A stretch of DNA of 64,000 nucleotides, taken from contig DHVS01000011.1 in the NCBI GenBank assembly GCA_002412795.1, positions 23,251 to 87,250 on the forward strand, written 5' to 3'. Made by a program: the position numbers and the translations under genes. A model generated the notes under the pieces. That model ran no database searches. It saw only the letters and a program-made list of their open reading frames with translations, and was not told where the DNA came from. Origin of the DNA: a bacterium UBP2_UBA5202 (lineage in GTDB: Bacteria > Edwardsbacteria > AC1 > EtOH8). Below, piece by piece: positions 52,682-62,039 of the stretch (within the stretch, counting starts at the first letter, position 1; each line of letters begins with the position of its first letter).

Positions 52682-53992
52682 TTGAAGGTCGAGTTAAAGG
52701 AGCCAAAGGTCTGGCAGCGTGTTTTTGAGATCGAGGTGCCTGGGGAGCAGGTCAAGGCCGCCATCGAAGAGCTTTATCTGGACTACAGCCGCAATGCCAA
52801 GATTCCCGGGTTCCGGCCGGGCAAGGTCCCGCGCACCGTGCTGGAGGCCCGCTTCGGCAAGGGTATCGAGGCCGAGGCCATCGAGCGGCTGGTGCCGGAG
52901 TCCTACGAAAAGGCCCTGGTGGACCACAAGATCGTGCCCATCAACCGGGCCGAGATCTCGGACCTGGACTTCACCCCCGACCGGAGCATCAAGTTCAAGG
53001 CCACCTTTGAGGTGCTGCCCCCGGTTGCCCTGAAGCAATACAACGGCCTGCCGGCCACCAAGCGCCTGCGCAGGATTTCCGGCCTGGACGTGGACCGGGA
53101 GATAGAATACCTGCAGGGCCTGTATGCCGAATACAAGCAGACCGGGAATCCGGCCAAAAACGGCGACCGGCTGATCATAGATTTTGTGCCGCTGTCGGGC
53201 CTGGACAATCCCGAAAAATCCAAGGGCGAGAACTACCCGGTGGATCTGGGCACCCCCCAGGTGCTGCCGGAGTTCAATAAGAACCTGATCGGGACCAAAG
53301 CCGGGGACATAAAGGAGATCACCGTAAAATACCCCGACGATTACCAGGGCGGCGGGCTGGCCGGCAAGGAAGCGGTGTTCAAGGTCACGGTCAAGGAAGT
53401 GCGGGAAAAGCACCTGCCGTCCCTGGACGACGAATTTGCCAAGAAGGTCAGCGAGTACCAGACCATAACCGAGCTGAAGGAAAAGATCAAGAACGGGCTG
53501 GAGTCCCGCTCCAGCGCCGAGGCCGCCGAGGGGGTGAGGGTGCAGGTGCTGCAAAAGATGATAGAGGACAACCCGCTGGAACTGCCCCAGTCGCTGGTGA
53601 CAGGAGAGCTGGAAAAGATGGTGGCCGACGCCAAGGAGCGCCATCACCGCCAGCACAAACACCAGACCGGCAAAGAGTGCCAGGACTGTCCCGATGACGC
53701 CAAGCTCAAGGAGCAGTACCTGCCCATCGCCGAGTGGAAGATAAAAGAGGAACTGCTGCTGGCCGAGGTGGCCCGGCAGGAAAAGATAGAGGTCTCCCAG
53801 GCCGATTTGGATGAATCCTTCGCCGACCTGGCCCGCTATTACCGCAAGACCGCCGAGGAGATCAAGGCCACCTTCAGTTCCAGCCAGGACCGGCTTGACG
53901 ACCTGAAGGACAGGATAGCAGTGACCAAGGCCGGTAAGCTGGTGGCCGAAGCGGCCGCGGTCAAGGAAGAATTCATCGAGGGGCCCAAGTAG
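52682..53992 (+). CDS. tig: Trigger factor
   Basis: A 436-residue ribosome-associated chaperone. It starts at TTG 52682, supported by AAGGAG at 52671-52676. The ribosome-binding signature GFRPGKVPRTVLEARFG (43-59) is intact, followed by an FKBP-type isomerase domain (about 155-245) and the helical C-terminal arms. An insertion near residue 320 (HHRQHKHQTGKECQDCPDD) is rich in His and Cys and is not usual for the family; it could bind metal. Together with clpP downstream it forms the common tig-clpP order. Confidence 0.93.
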   Translation: MKVELKEPKVWQRVFEIEVPGEQVKAAIEELYLDYSRNAKIPGFRPGKVPRTVLEARFGKGIEAEAIERLVPESYEKALVDHKIVPINRAEISDLDFTPDRSIKFKATFEVLPPVALKQYNGLPATKRLRRISGLDVDREIEYLQGLYAEYKQTGNPAKNGDRLIIDFVPLSGLDNPEKSKGENYPVDLGTPQVLPEFNKNLIGTKAGDIKEITVKYPDDYQGGGLAGKEAVFKVTVKEVREKHLPSLDDEFAKKVSEYQTITELKEKIKNGLESRSSAEAAEGVRVQVLQKMIEDNPLELPQSLVTGELEKMVADAKERHHRQHKHQTGKECQDCPDDAKLKEQYLPIAEWKIKEELLLAEVARQEKIEVSQADLDESFADLARYYRKTAEEIKATFSSSQDRLDDLKDRIAVTKAGKLVAEAAAVKEEFIEGPK

Positions 53993-54156
53993 GACACCCA
54001 CCCACGCTTGCGTCCCGCCACACTTCGACCATAACTTGGCAGGTTCCGTCAGGCGGCTCAGTGTCCGGCGGGGCTTCAGCGCGCAGGCACTAAAGACACG
54101 AAAATTATCCAACAACCTCATACCCGTGAAAACGGGAATTTAAAAGAGGAAAAACA

Positions 54157-54768
54157 ATGAGCTTAGTCCCATTTGTGATCGAGCAGAGCGGCCGCGGCGA
54201 GCGGGCCTACGACATCTATTCCCGGCTGCTAAAGGACCGGATCATCTTCATCGGTTCACCCATCGACGACGTGGTGGCCAACCTGATCATCGCCCAGCTG
54301 CTGTTCCTGGAGGCCGAGGACCCGGAAAAGGACATCCAGTTCTACATCAATTCCCCCGGGGGCTCGGTCACCTCGGGCATGGCCATCTACGACACAATCC
54401 AGTACATCAAGTCCGACGTGGTCACCATCTGCATGGGGATGGCCGCCAGCATGGGAGCCCTGCTGCTGGCCGCCGGCGCCAAGGGCAAACGCTTTGCCCT
54501 GCCCAATTCACGGATCATGATCCACCAGCCTTTGGGCGGGGTGCAGGGCCAGGCCACCGACATCGACATCCACGCCAAGGAGATCCTTTTGATCCGGGAG
54601 AAGCTCAACGGCATCCTGGCCCACCACACCGGGCAGTCGGTGGAGAGGATAGCCAAGGACACCGACCGGAATTTTTGGATGTCGTCCGACGAGGCCAAGG
54701 AATACGGGATTATTGACGATATCATGAAGACCAGGATCCACGCATTGAAGAATGAAGATAAAAAGTAA
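54157..54768 (+). CDS. clpP: ClpP protease subunit with Asn in the catalytic triad
   Basis: A 203-residue ClpP; GAGG precedes ATG 54157. Ser98 (MAASMGA) and His123 (MIHQPLGG) are in place. The position of the catalytic Asp reads Asn172 in KDTDRNFWMS, where most ClpPs have TDRD or TERD. Listeria ClpP1 is a known example with Asn at this place and a distorted, less active triad. The hydrophobic N-terminal loop FVIEQSGRGERAYDIYSRLL is normal. clpX is not next to it; a terminator follows. Confidence 0.93.
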   Translation: MSLVPFVIEQSGRGERAYDIYSRLLKDRIIFIGSPIDDVVANLIIAQLLFLEAEDPEKDIQFYINSPGGSVTSGMAIYDTIQYIKSDVVTICMGMAASMGALLLAAGAKGKRFALPNSRIMIHQPLGGVQGQATDIDIHAKEILLIREKLNGILAHHTGQSVERIAKDTDRNFWMSSDEAKEYGIIDDIMKTRIHALKNEDKK

Positions 54769-54785
54769 CCGGTTCCTGGAGCATA

Positions 54786-54820
54786 AAAGCCGCCCCGCTG
54801 AAAGCAGGGCGGCTTTGTTT
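54786..54820 (+). terminator. Rho-independent terminator after clpP
   Basis: A 10-bp stem AAAGCCGCCC (54786-54795) / GGGCGGCTTT (54807-54816), then GTTTTG. Confidence 0.8.
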
Positions 54821-54862
54821 TGTCCTTGCTTTTAAGCACCCCTCGTTGTAAAATACTTATCT

Positions 54863-55513
54863 ATGCGCATTACCATTTTCACATCCCTTTTCATCGCGCT
54901 CTTGGCGGGCTGTCTCTTTGCCGGGCCGATCGACATCGTCCGCTTGAAATACGGCGGCGGAGGCGACTGGTACAACGATCCCGAGGGAGAGCTAAACCTC
55001 CTAAAGGAGTTCTCGGCCCGTACCGGGACCAGCGTCAAGGCCGAAAAGGTCTCGCTCTCGGCCGCCGATGAAGACCTGTTCCTGCACCCCTTTTTGTACA
55101 TCACCGGGCACGGGGAGATAAAGTTTACGGCCCGCGAAGTGGAGCGGCTGAGGCTGTTCCTGGTTTCTGGCGGCTTCCTCTATGCCGACGACGACTACGG
55201 GATGGATGTTTCCTTCCGCCGGGAGCTGAAGCGGGTCTTCCCGGAATCCGAACTGCAGGAACTCCCGCCGGATTTTCCGCTATTCACTTGTTATTATGAT
55301 CTCTCCGCCGGACTGCCCAAGATCCACGAACACGAAAAGGGGAGGCCCAAAGCCTACGGCTTATTTTATCAGGGGCGGCTGGTGGTCTGCTATACCTTCA
55401 ACACCAACATCTCCGACGGCTGGACCAACAACCACAACGATCCGGCCGAAAAAAGGGAAGAGGCGTTCAAGGTGGGCATCAACATCCTGTGGTATGTATT
55501 GACCAGGCCTTGA
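54863..55513 (+). CDS. DUF4159 protein, exported
   Basis: A 216-residue protein with a signal peptide (ITIFTSLFIALLAGCLFAG; the Cys could make it a lipoprotein). The DUF4159 core has RLKYGGGGDWYNDP, PFLYITGHGEIKF, GGFLYADDDYG and a C-terminal GINILWYVLT. DUF4159 has a class I glutamine-amidotransferase-like fold and usually accompanies MoxR/DUF58/DUF4175 envelope gene clusters. The DUF4175 gene follows after 8 nt. Confidence 0.85.
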   Translation: MRITIFTSLFIALLAGCLFAGPIDIVRLKYGGGGDWYNDPEGELNLLKEFSARTGTSVKAEKVSLSAADEDLFLHPFLYITGHGEIKFTAREVERLRLFLVSGGFLYADDDYGMDVSFRRELKRVFPESELQELPPDFPLFTCYYDLSAGLPKIHEHEKGRPKAYGLFYQGRLVVCYTFNTNISDGWTNNHNDPAEKREEAFKVGINILWYVLTRP

Positions 55514-55521
55514 AGTAAATA

Positions 55522-58500
55522 GTGACAGACAATAACAACATAGGGACTGTAAAGTCAGGACTGAAAGAGGCCGGTCAGAGATACAGAATTTCTCTGCTCA
55601 GAAAACAGCTTTGGCTGGCGGCGCTCCTTTCCCTGGGCTGGTTGCTTTTTTGGCATTGCTTGGATGTGCTGCTGATCTTGCCTTCCGGCGCCAGGTCTTT
55701 TACGGCCCGGTCTTCGCTGTCCCTGGCCGCAGCCGGCGTCATCTACCTGCTGTATCACCTGTTCAAACCGGTCTCCCCTAAAACGATCGCCGCCATGATC
55801 GAAGCCAGGGAACCAAGCTTGCGCCAGGAACTGTCCACCGCCCTGCAATGGGAGGATGCCCAACAGTCCATAGAAGGCTATTCCCCAGACCTGTTGCAGG
55901 CCTTGCAGGACAAAATGACAAAAGCGCTGGACCAGCTGGATCACAAGAAAATATTTCCCGGGCCGGCACGAAAACTAAAAACAACCGCTATGGTATTGGC
56001 AGTGGTCATGGCTTTGGCCCTGCTGATCTGGCCGGGTTCCTGCAAACTAACCTGGCAAAGGTTCCATGATTCCAACGGCATCTGCGGCGACTGGGACGGG
56101 GTCGAGATTCTGCCCGGTCATGCCCGGCTGGCCCGGGGGGAAACCTTTACGGCGGAGTTGTCTTCAGCCAACCCGGTTGGTTCGAGGTTTGACCTGCTGA
56201 TCCAAGAACACAGCCGGTCTCAGAAAATAAAATTCCAGGATGCCGGCAACGGCAGTTTGTCCGCCAGGATGGAGAATGTCAGCCAAGCCTTTGGCTACCG
56301 CATCATCCAGGGCCGCAGACAGAGCGCAGGATATTCAGTTCAGGTCTACCAGCCCCTGACCCTGAGCGATCTGAAACTGGAGATATCTCCCCCGGCCTAT
56401 ACCGGCATCCGTCCTTATACTCAGGAGAACGACGCCAGCATTACCGCGCCCAGGGGAACCAGAGTATCACTGACCGCCCGGGCCAGCCAGCCCCTGCAGA
56501 CGGCCGGGATGATCCACGACGACGGTTTGGTAAGCGAGGCCCAGGAAATAAAAGACAGTCTTTTCAAACTGAGTTTCAAGGTTCAAAAAATTTCACGATA
56601 TCATCTTTGGGCCAAAGGCGGTACCGGGGACACCCTGTTGCACGGACTGGAATATACCATCACCGCGCTGGAGGACTTGCGGCCCGCCGCCGAGATCCTG
56701 GCCCCGGCCGATGACAGCCCCCTTCCCGAAGGGATGCTGGCGGAGATCCAGCTTCGTTTTTCCGACGATTATGGATTGAGCCGGGCCGTGCTTCATGTCC
56801 AGGACACTCAGTTCGAGAAGCTCTACCAGCTAAAAATACACCCTGCAGTTTCCGACACCCGGATATTCTTTACCTGGAACAGTTCCGAATCATTCCTGCT
56901 GCCGGGCGACTCGGTGCTTTACTGGGCCGAGGCCTGGGACAACGACGCCGTCAGCGGCCCCAAAAGTGCAAAGTCCAAAATTCAGAAATTCCGGGTGCCC
57001 TCCAGGGAAGAATTTTTCAAGTCGGCGGCCCAGGCCGACTCGGCCTATCAGCAGAACCTGGATCAGGCCCAAAAGCAGAACCAGTCCCTAAAACAGGAGA
57101 TGGAGCGCTTAAGCCAGGCGGTGAAGGAGAACCGCAAGATGGATTGGCAGCAGAAGGCCGCGGTGGAGGAGGCCCTGAAGAAGCAGGAGGAACTGGTGGG
57201 CCGGATGGAGCAGACCGCCGAGCAGGCCCGTCAGGACGTGAAAAAGGCCCAGGGCTTCAAGTTCGATCCCCAGACGGTGGAGAAACTGGCCGAGCTGAAA
57301 GAACTCTTTGACCAGGTGGCCAGCGAGGAGATGCGCCGGTCGATGGAGCAGATGCAGCAGGCTCTTCAGAACATGGACCGGAAACAGATAGAGAAGGCCC
57401 TGGAGAATTTCAAGCTGTCCCAGGAAGACTTTCAGCAAAAACTGGATGCGGCCATCGCCTCGCTTAAGGAACTCAAGCAGGAGAGGATGCTGTCCCTGCT
57501 CAAGCAGGAGGCGGACCGGATGGCGGCCGAGCAGAAGGCGGTCAAGGACAGTCTGGCAAAAGATCCCGGCAAAGAAGCCTCAAGCAACCTCAAACAAAGA
57601 CAGGAACAACTGGCCAGGGACCTGGAAACCTCCCTGCAGCAGATGAATGAACTGTCAAAACAGATGGACGAGGGAAACCGCGAGGCTTCGCAGAAGATGC
57701 AGCAGGCCATGCAGAAGGCTCAAGTACAGAAGACCGCCCAAAAGATGCGCCAGGCCGGGCAGAAGATGGAATCCAAGCAGAACCGGGAAGCACAGGAGCT
57801 GCAGCAGGAAGCGTTGACCGACCTGACCGAACTGTCGGCCGGACTGCAGAGCGCCAGGAACACCATGGGCTCCCAGCGCAGCCAGGCGGCCTCAAAGGCC
57901 ATGCGGGACAAGGCCAGGGAACTTATAAAACTTTCCCAGCAGCAGGAACAGCTGAACCAGAGGATTCAAAATAGTTCGGACGACCAGGCCGAGCTGGCCT
58001 GGAGACAGCAGGTCTTGCAGAGGCAGGCGGCCAGGGTCAAACAGAAATTGGACGAACTGACCCGGAAGAACTTTTTGCTTTCGCCCCAGGCGGCCCAGGC
58101 CCTGCAGGAGGCCGGCAAGCAAATGGAGAACTCCGCCCAGTCCCTTTCCGAAGGCCGGGGCCAGCAGGCCGGAACCAGCGGCAAGACGGCCCAGGGTCTG
58201 CTGAACCAGTCGGCCGCGGCGTTGATCCAGTCCTCCTCCAAAAGCGGCGGGTCCTCGGGGTCCGGCGACATGCTGGGCGACCTGGAGGGCATGTCCGGGA
58301 TGCAGCAGAACATCAACCAGGCCAGCCAGGGGCTGATGCCCATGCCGGGAGGGGAGCAGGGCGGGATGTCTCAAGCCGCCCGCAGCCAGATGGCCCGGCT
58401 GGCCGCCGAGCAGGAGGCGGTGCGCCAGGGGATGGAGGAGTTCAACCAGAAATACGGGGGCCGGCCGGACCGGGCCGGCCAGCTGGACGACCTGACGCAG

Positions 58501-58791
58501 GAGATGGAGAAGGTGGTGGAGGACCTGAAGAAGAACAATGTCAGCCGCCAGACCATAGAGCGGCAGGAGAAGATCTTGGCCAGAATGCTTTCGGCCGGGC
58601 ATTCATTAAAGGAACAGGACACCTCGCCCCAGCGGCAGGCTCAGCCGGGGGAATACCAGGCGCCGGGCCGGCCGGCAAAACCGAACCAGGGCGACCCGGC
58701 CTGGAAGAATCTGCCGGACTGGAGAAACCAGCCGTATCCGTTGGAATACAGGGAACTGCTGGAGAAGTATTACCGGTCGCTGGGTCAGTGA
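55522..58791 (+). CDS. DUF4175 membrane protein with long coiled coil
   Basis: A 1089-residue protein starting at GTG 55522. Two N-terminal membrane helices (about 29-50 and 62-80) and a third (about 155-172) are followed by beta-sandwich-like domains (about 180-500) and then a very long Gln/Lys/Met-rich coiled-coil region (about 510-900), ending in low-complexity Gly/Gln/Ser. This is the layout of DUF4175 proteins found in FCB and related phyla. It is probably a periplasmic scaffold anchored in the inner membrane; its role is unknown. Confidence 0.82.
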   Translation: MTDNNNIGTVKSGLKEAGQRYRISLLRKQLWLAALLSLGWLLFWHCLDVLLILPSGARSFTARSSLSLAAAGVIYLLYHLFKPVSPKTIAAMIEAREPSLRQELSTALQWEDAQQSIEGYSPDLLQALQDKMTKALDQLDHKKIFPGPARKLKTTAMVLAVVMALALLIWPGSCKLTWQRFHDSNGICGDWDGVEILPGHARLARGETFTAELSSANPVGSRFDLLIQEHSRSQKIKFQDAGNGSLSARMENVSQAFGYRIIQGRRQSAGYSVQVYQPLTLSDLKLEISPPAYTGIRPYTQENDASITAPRGTRVSLTARASQPLQTAGMIHDDGLVSEAQEIKDSLFKLSFKVQKISRYHLWAKGGTGDTLLHGLEYTITALEDLRPAAEILAPADDSPLPEGMLAEIQLRFSDDYGLSRAVLHVQDTQFEKLYQLKIHPAVSDTRIFFTWNSSESFLLPGDSVLYWAEAWDNDAVSGPKSAKSKIQKFRVPSREEFFKSAAQADSAYQQNLDQAQKQNQSLKQEMERLSQAVKENRKMDWQQKAAVEEALKKQEELVGRMEQTAEQARQDVKKAQGFKFDPQTVEKLAELKELFDQVASEEMRRSMEQMQQALQNMDRKQIEKALENFKLSQEDFQQKLDAAIASLKELKQERMLSLLKQEADRMAAEQKAVKDSLAKDPGKEASSNLKQRQEQLARDLETSLQQMNELSKQMDEGNREASQKMQQAMQKAQVQKTAQKMRQAGQKMESKQNREAQELQQEALTDLTELSAGLQSARNTMGSQRSQAASKAMRDKARELIKLSQQQEQLNQRIQNSSDDQAELAWRQQVLQRQAARVKQKLDELTRKNFLLSPQAAQALQEAGKQMENSAQSLSEGRGQQAGTSGKTAQGLLNQSAAALIQSSSKSGGSSGSGDMLGDLEGMSGMQQNINQASQGLMPMPGGEQGGMSQAARSQMARLAAEQEAVRQGMEEFNQKYGGRPDRAGQLDDLTQEMEKVVEDLKKNNVSRQTIERQEKILARMLSAGHSLKEQDTSPQRQAQPGEYQAPGRPAKPNQGDPAWKNLPDWRNQPYPLEYRELLEKYYRSLGQ

Positions 58792-58801
58792 CAGACATTT
58801 G

Positions 58802-58824
58802 CCACCAAGACACAAAGACACAAA
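58802..58824 (+). repeat. Dispersed 23-nt repeat
   Basis: CCACCAAGACACAAAGACAC followed by AAA, an exact inverted match to 42164-42186. It lies between the DUF4175 and TPR genes. Confidence 0.75.
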
Positions 58825-58835
58825 GCTAAAAGAAA

Positions 58836-60359
58836 ATGTCTCATAAAATCCATATAATAATAATCTTATTGCTGACCACAGCGTTTGCACGGGCCCAGAA
58901 GCCGATTCAAAAGCCCGACCAAAAACTTTGGCAGGAGGCCGCGGCTTTGGCCAAGGCCGGCCAGCATCCCGCCGCGCTGGAAAAATACCAGACCGTCTTA
59001 AAACCGGTCAAGGACCAAAACCTCTTCCGGCAGGCGGCCACCACATTACAGAACAGCGGGGCCAAGGACGAGCACCTGAAGCTCTATCTTTGGAGCCGCA
59101 AAACCCTGAAGAACAAAAAAGCCTTTGCCCGGGAGCTGGCCGAGATCTACTCGGCCCAATTAAGCTACCCCCAGGCCTTGCCGGAATGGGCCGTAACTTT
59201 TGAAACCCTGCCCGATATCGCCCGGCTTAAGATAGAAGAGATCGCCCCGGTGTTCGGTTACCTGCCCGCCGCCAAACTGCTGGAGGATGCCGGCGAGTCC
59301 AAGAGCGACGCCTGGCAGGCCCTGCTGTCAGGACTTTACCTTAAAGGCTCCGATCTTAAGCGGGCCTGGGACCGCTGCAAAAGGATCTCCGACAAAAATG
59401 TTTCGGGAACGATCTTGCGGCGGCTTTTGAATTCCCCCGGCCTTTCCTCCAACCTGGCCATTGACATCGTAACTGAATACATCTCCCAAGTGCCCCCGGA
59501 CAAGAATTACTGGCAGCACCGTCTGGCCGGACTGCTGGCAGAGAACGGCCAAACCGACAAGGCCGAGCAGGTCTACCGCAGCATGAATGACGGCCGGGCC
59601 GGGCTGGAGCTGTCCCGTCTGTTGCTGGAGCAAAGCCATAAGCCGGGCGAAGCGCTGGAGATCGTCAAAAGCAGACAAAGATCATGGACCGATTCCCTTA
59701 AAACCGAAGGCCAGTTCCTAAAGGCCCGCTGCTACATAGCCCTGGACCTGCCCGACAGCGCCAGGGCGGTCTATTCTGCCCTCAGCGATTCCACCAAACC
59801 GGTAAAGGTGCGCCAGCCGGCCCTCTTCCATTCCGGGGAGCAGTCCCTGATGAACGGAGACTTTGACGGCGCCCTGGCGTTCTACCGGCAGGCGGCGGCC
59901 CTGGGTTCGGACAATGACGTGGTCAACGATGCCCTGTCACGATTACTCTTGATTAGTGACCATAAAACTGATAAAATAAATCTTTTACAGGAATGGGCCA
60001 AAGGATTCAAACTCCAATCCCAGTTCAGGTATCCCCAGGCGGTGGCGTCCTATAAACAGGTGATCCAAAGCGACACTTTTGGCCAGCTGGCCGACCTGTC
60101 CCTGAACAGCTTGGCGGGAATTTCCTTAAGCGCCCGGGATCATAAAAAAGCGGCCGAATACTGGGGCAGGCTGTTCAGCACCTCAAAAGATTCCTCACTG
60201 GCGGCCGAGGCCTGCTACCAGCGGGGCCTGCTGCTTAGGGACAGGCTGTCCGACCCCAAGGAAGCGCTTAAGTGCTGGGAGGAAGGGGTCATCAAATATC
60301 CGGCCACCTCCTGGGCCGAGTTGATGCGCGAGGAACTGGGCAAGGGGACCAAGCACTAA
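58836..60359 (+). CDS. Exported TPR-like repeat protein
   Basis: A 507-residue protein with a signal peptide (KIHIIIILLLTTAFARAQ). Helical repeats of TPR type run through most of it, for example ALAKAGQHPAALEKYQTVLK at the start and AAEACYQRGLLLRDRL near the end. It follows DUF4175 and is probably part of the same envelope unit. A repeat of the dispersed CCACCAAG type separates the two genes. Confidence 0.8.
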   Translation: MSHKIHIIIILLLTTAFARAQKPIQKPDQKLWQEAAALAKAGQHPAALEKYQTVLKPVKDQNLFRQAATTLQNSGAKDEHLKLYLWSRKTLKNKKAFARELAEIYSAQLSYPQALPEWAVTFETLPDIARLKIEEIAPVFGYLPAAKLLEDAGESKSDAWQALLSGLYLKGSDLKRAWDRCKRISDKNVSGTILRRLLNSPGLSSNLAIDIVTEYISQVPPDKNYWQHRLAGLLAENGQTDKAEQVYRSMNDGRAGLELSRLLLEQSHKPGEALEIVKSRQRSWTDSLKTEGQFLKARCYIALDLPDSARAVYSALSDSTKPVKVRQPALFHSGEQSLMNGDFDGALAFYRQAAALGSDNDVVNDALSRLLLISDHKTDKINLLQEWAKGFKLQSQFRYPQAVASYKQVIQSDTFGQLADLSLNSLAGISLSARDHKKAAEYWGRLFSTSKDSSLAAEACYQRGLLLRDRLSDPKEALKCWEEGVIKYPATSWAELMREELGKGTKH

Positions 60360-60464
60360 ATGCACATTTCAAAATTCAAAGTGCAAAACTTAAAATACCA
60401 GGCATTACTACTTTAATACTCCGTACATTAATACTTTTAAAATATAAAAAATTAAGGAACCATC
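60360..60464. other. AT-rich dispersed-repeat spacer
   Basis: The spacer reads CATTTCAAAATTCAAAGTGC and continues with AAAACTTAAAAT, a type of AT-rich simple repeat. It resembles the segments found in frame in the CCA-type gene. Confidence 0.4.
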
Positions 60465-61871
60465 ATGGCTAAAGAGCACAAGCTTTTAATGAACCCCAAG
60501 TCGATCTGGGAGACAGCCAAGGAAAGCGACAAGAAGAATTTCTTTGCCCTGGCCAAGGACTATTCGGTCTTTTTGGATGAGGGCCGGACCGAACGGCTGG
60601 CGGTGGAGTTTTTGACCCGGCTGGCCCAGAAGCACGGCTTCGTCCCGCTGGAGAAACAGAAAAAATGGCAGGCCGGGGCCCGGGTCTACGCACTCAACCA
60701 TAGCAAGAACATAGTGCTGGCGGTACTGGGCAAAAAGCCCCTGGAACAGGGCGCCAACCTGATCGCCTCGCATCTGGACGCCCCCCGGGTGGACCTGAAG
60801 CAGAACCCTCTCTACCAGGACGAGGAACTGCAGATGGCCCTGCTGCGGACCCACTATTACGGCGGGGTCAAGAAATACCAGTGGGTCAACGTTCCGCTGG
60901 GGCTGTTCGGCCGGGTGATCCGCCGGGACGGCACTTACGTGGACGTAGCACTGGGCAAGCACCCGGACGATCCCTGCCTGGTGATTCCCGACATCCTGCC
61001 CCACCTCAACAAGAAGGACCAGTCCGAGCGCAAGGCCGGCGAGGTGATCAAGGGCGAGGAGATGCTTTTGATCTGCGGCGGGATCCCGGTGGCCGACCAG
61101 GACATCAAGCAGCGGGTCAAGGCCGCGGTGATGGAGCACCTGCACCGGCTGTATAAGATGGAGGAAGAGGATTTCGTCAGCGCCGAGCTGGAGGCCGTGC
61201 CGCTGACCCCGGCCCGCTTCGTGGGCTTCGACAAAAGCTTTCTGGGCGGCTACGGCCAGGACGACAAGATCTGCTCCTACACCTCGGTCCGGGCCATCTT
61301 CGACGTCAAAATCCCGGAGCGGACCGCGGTGGCCATCTGCGTGGACAAGGAGGAGATCGGCTCCGAGGGCAACACCGGGATGCAGGCCAATTTCATAATC
61401 AACTTCTTGGGCGACCTGATGGCCCTGGCCCAGCCCAAATATTCAGAAAGCAGCCTGCGCAAGTGCCTGGCCAACAGCAGCGCTCTTTCCGGCGATGTCA
61501 ACGCGGCGGTGGAGCCGAACTTCAAGGGGGTGCACGAGATGTCCAACGCCTGCCGGGCCGGCTTCGGGATAGCCATCACCAAGTACACCGGCCACGGCGG
61601 CAAGGGCGGGGCCAGCGACGCCAACGCCGAGTTCGTGGGCCATGTCCGGAAAATATTCAACCGGGCCGGGGTGCCCTGGCAGGCGGCGGCCCTGGGCAAG
61701 GTGGACGAGGGCGGCGGCGGCACGGTGGCCAAGTACCTGGCCAAACACGGGATGAACGTGCTGGACTGCGGCCCGGGGCTTTTGTCCATGCACTCGCCGT
61801 TCGAGCTGGTCTCGGTGGCGGATCTGCATGCTTCGTATCTGGGGTACAAGGCGTTCCTGGTGGCGGGCTGA
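60465..61871 (+). CDS. M18 family aminopeptidase
   Basis: A 468-residue metallopeptidase. Metal ligands and catalytic residues are visible: SHLDAPRVD (His103, Asp105), DKEEIGSEGNTG (catalytic Glu pair and ligand), SNACRAGFGIAITKYTGHGG and the late LSMHSPFE His. M18 enzymes form cytoplasmic dodecamers that release N-terminal, often acidic, residues. There is no signal peptide. AAGGAA precedes ATG 60465. Confidence 0.92.
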   Translation: MAKEHKLLMNPKSIWETAKESDKKNFFALAKDYSVFLDEGRTERLAVEFLTRLAQKHGFVPLEKQKKWQAGARVYALNHSKNIVLAVLGKKPLEQGANLIASHLDAPRVDLKQNPLYQDEELQMALLRTHYYGGVKKYQWVNVPLGLFGRVIRRDGTYVDVALGKHPDDPCLVIPDILPHLNKKDQSERKAGEVIKGEEMLLICGGIPVADQDIKQRVKAAVMEHLHRLYKMEEEDFVSAELEAVPLTPARFVGFDKSFLGGYGQDDKICSYTSVRAIFDVKIPERTAVAICVDKEEIGSEGNTGMQANFIINFLGDLMALAQPKYSESSLRKCLANSSALSGDVNAAVEPNFKGVHEMSNACRAGFGIAITKYTGHGGKGGASDANAEFVGHVRKIFNRAGVPWQAAALGKVDEGGGGTVAKYLAKHGMNVLDCGPGLLSMHSPFELVSVADLHASYLGYKAFLVAG

Positions 61872-61918
61872 TCAGAAGGCATTTGCGACCGGCAGACAAC
61901 CATAAAACTAAAATTCCC

Positions 61919-61947
61919 TTGAATCCACATTCCATTTAAGCTATAAT
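61919..61947 (+). promoter_or_regulatory. Promoter of the PpiD-like gene
   Basis: TTGAAT at 61919-61924, 17-nt spacer, TATAAT at 61942-61947. A 9-bp hairpin, AGGTCAGGG (61951-61959) / CCCTGACCT (61978-61986), then CTATCTTTT, follows at once in the 5' leader. Confidence 0.7.
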
Positions 61948-62039
61948 TAAAGGTCAGGGTCAAAACAAACCGGCCGGCCCTGACCTCTATCTTTTACCAA
62001 AAATCCAAGCACAAATAAGCAGCAGGGAGAAAAATTCTT

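Noticed and set aside
52694..54121. 475-codon open frame on the minus strand opposite trigger factor
   Set aside because: It is an antisense shadow caused by GC-rich codon use; trigger factor on the plus strand has full family motifs and a ribosome binding site.
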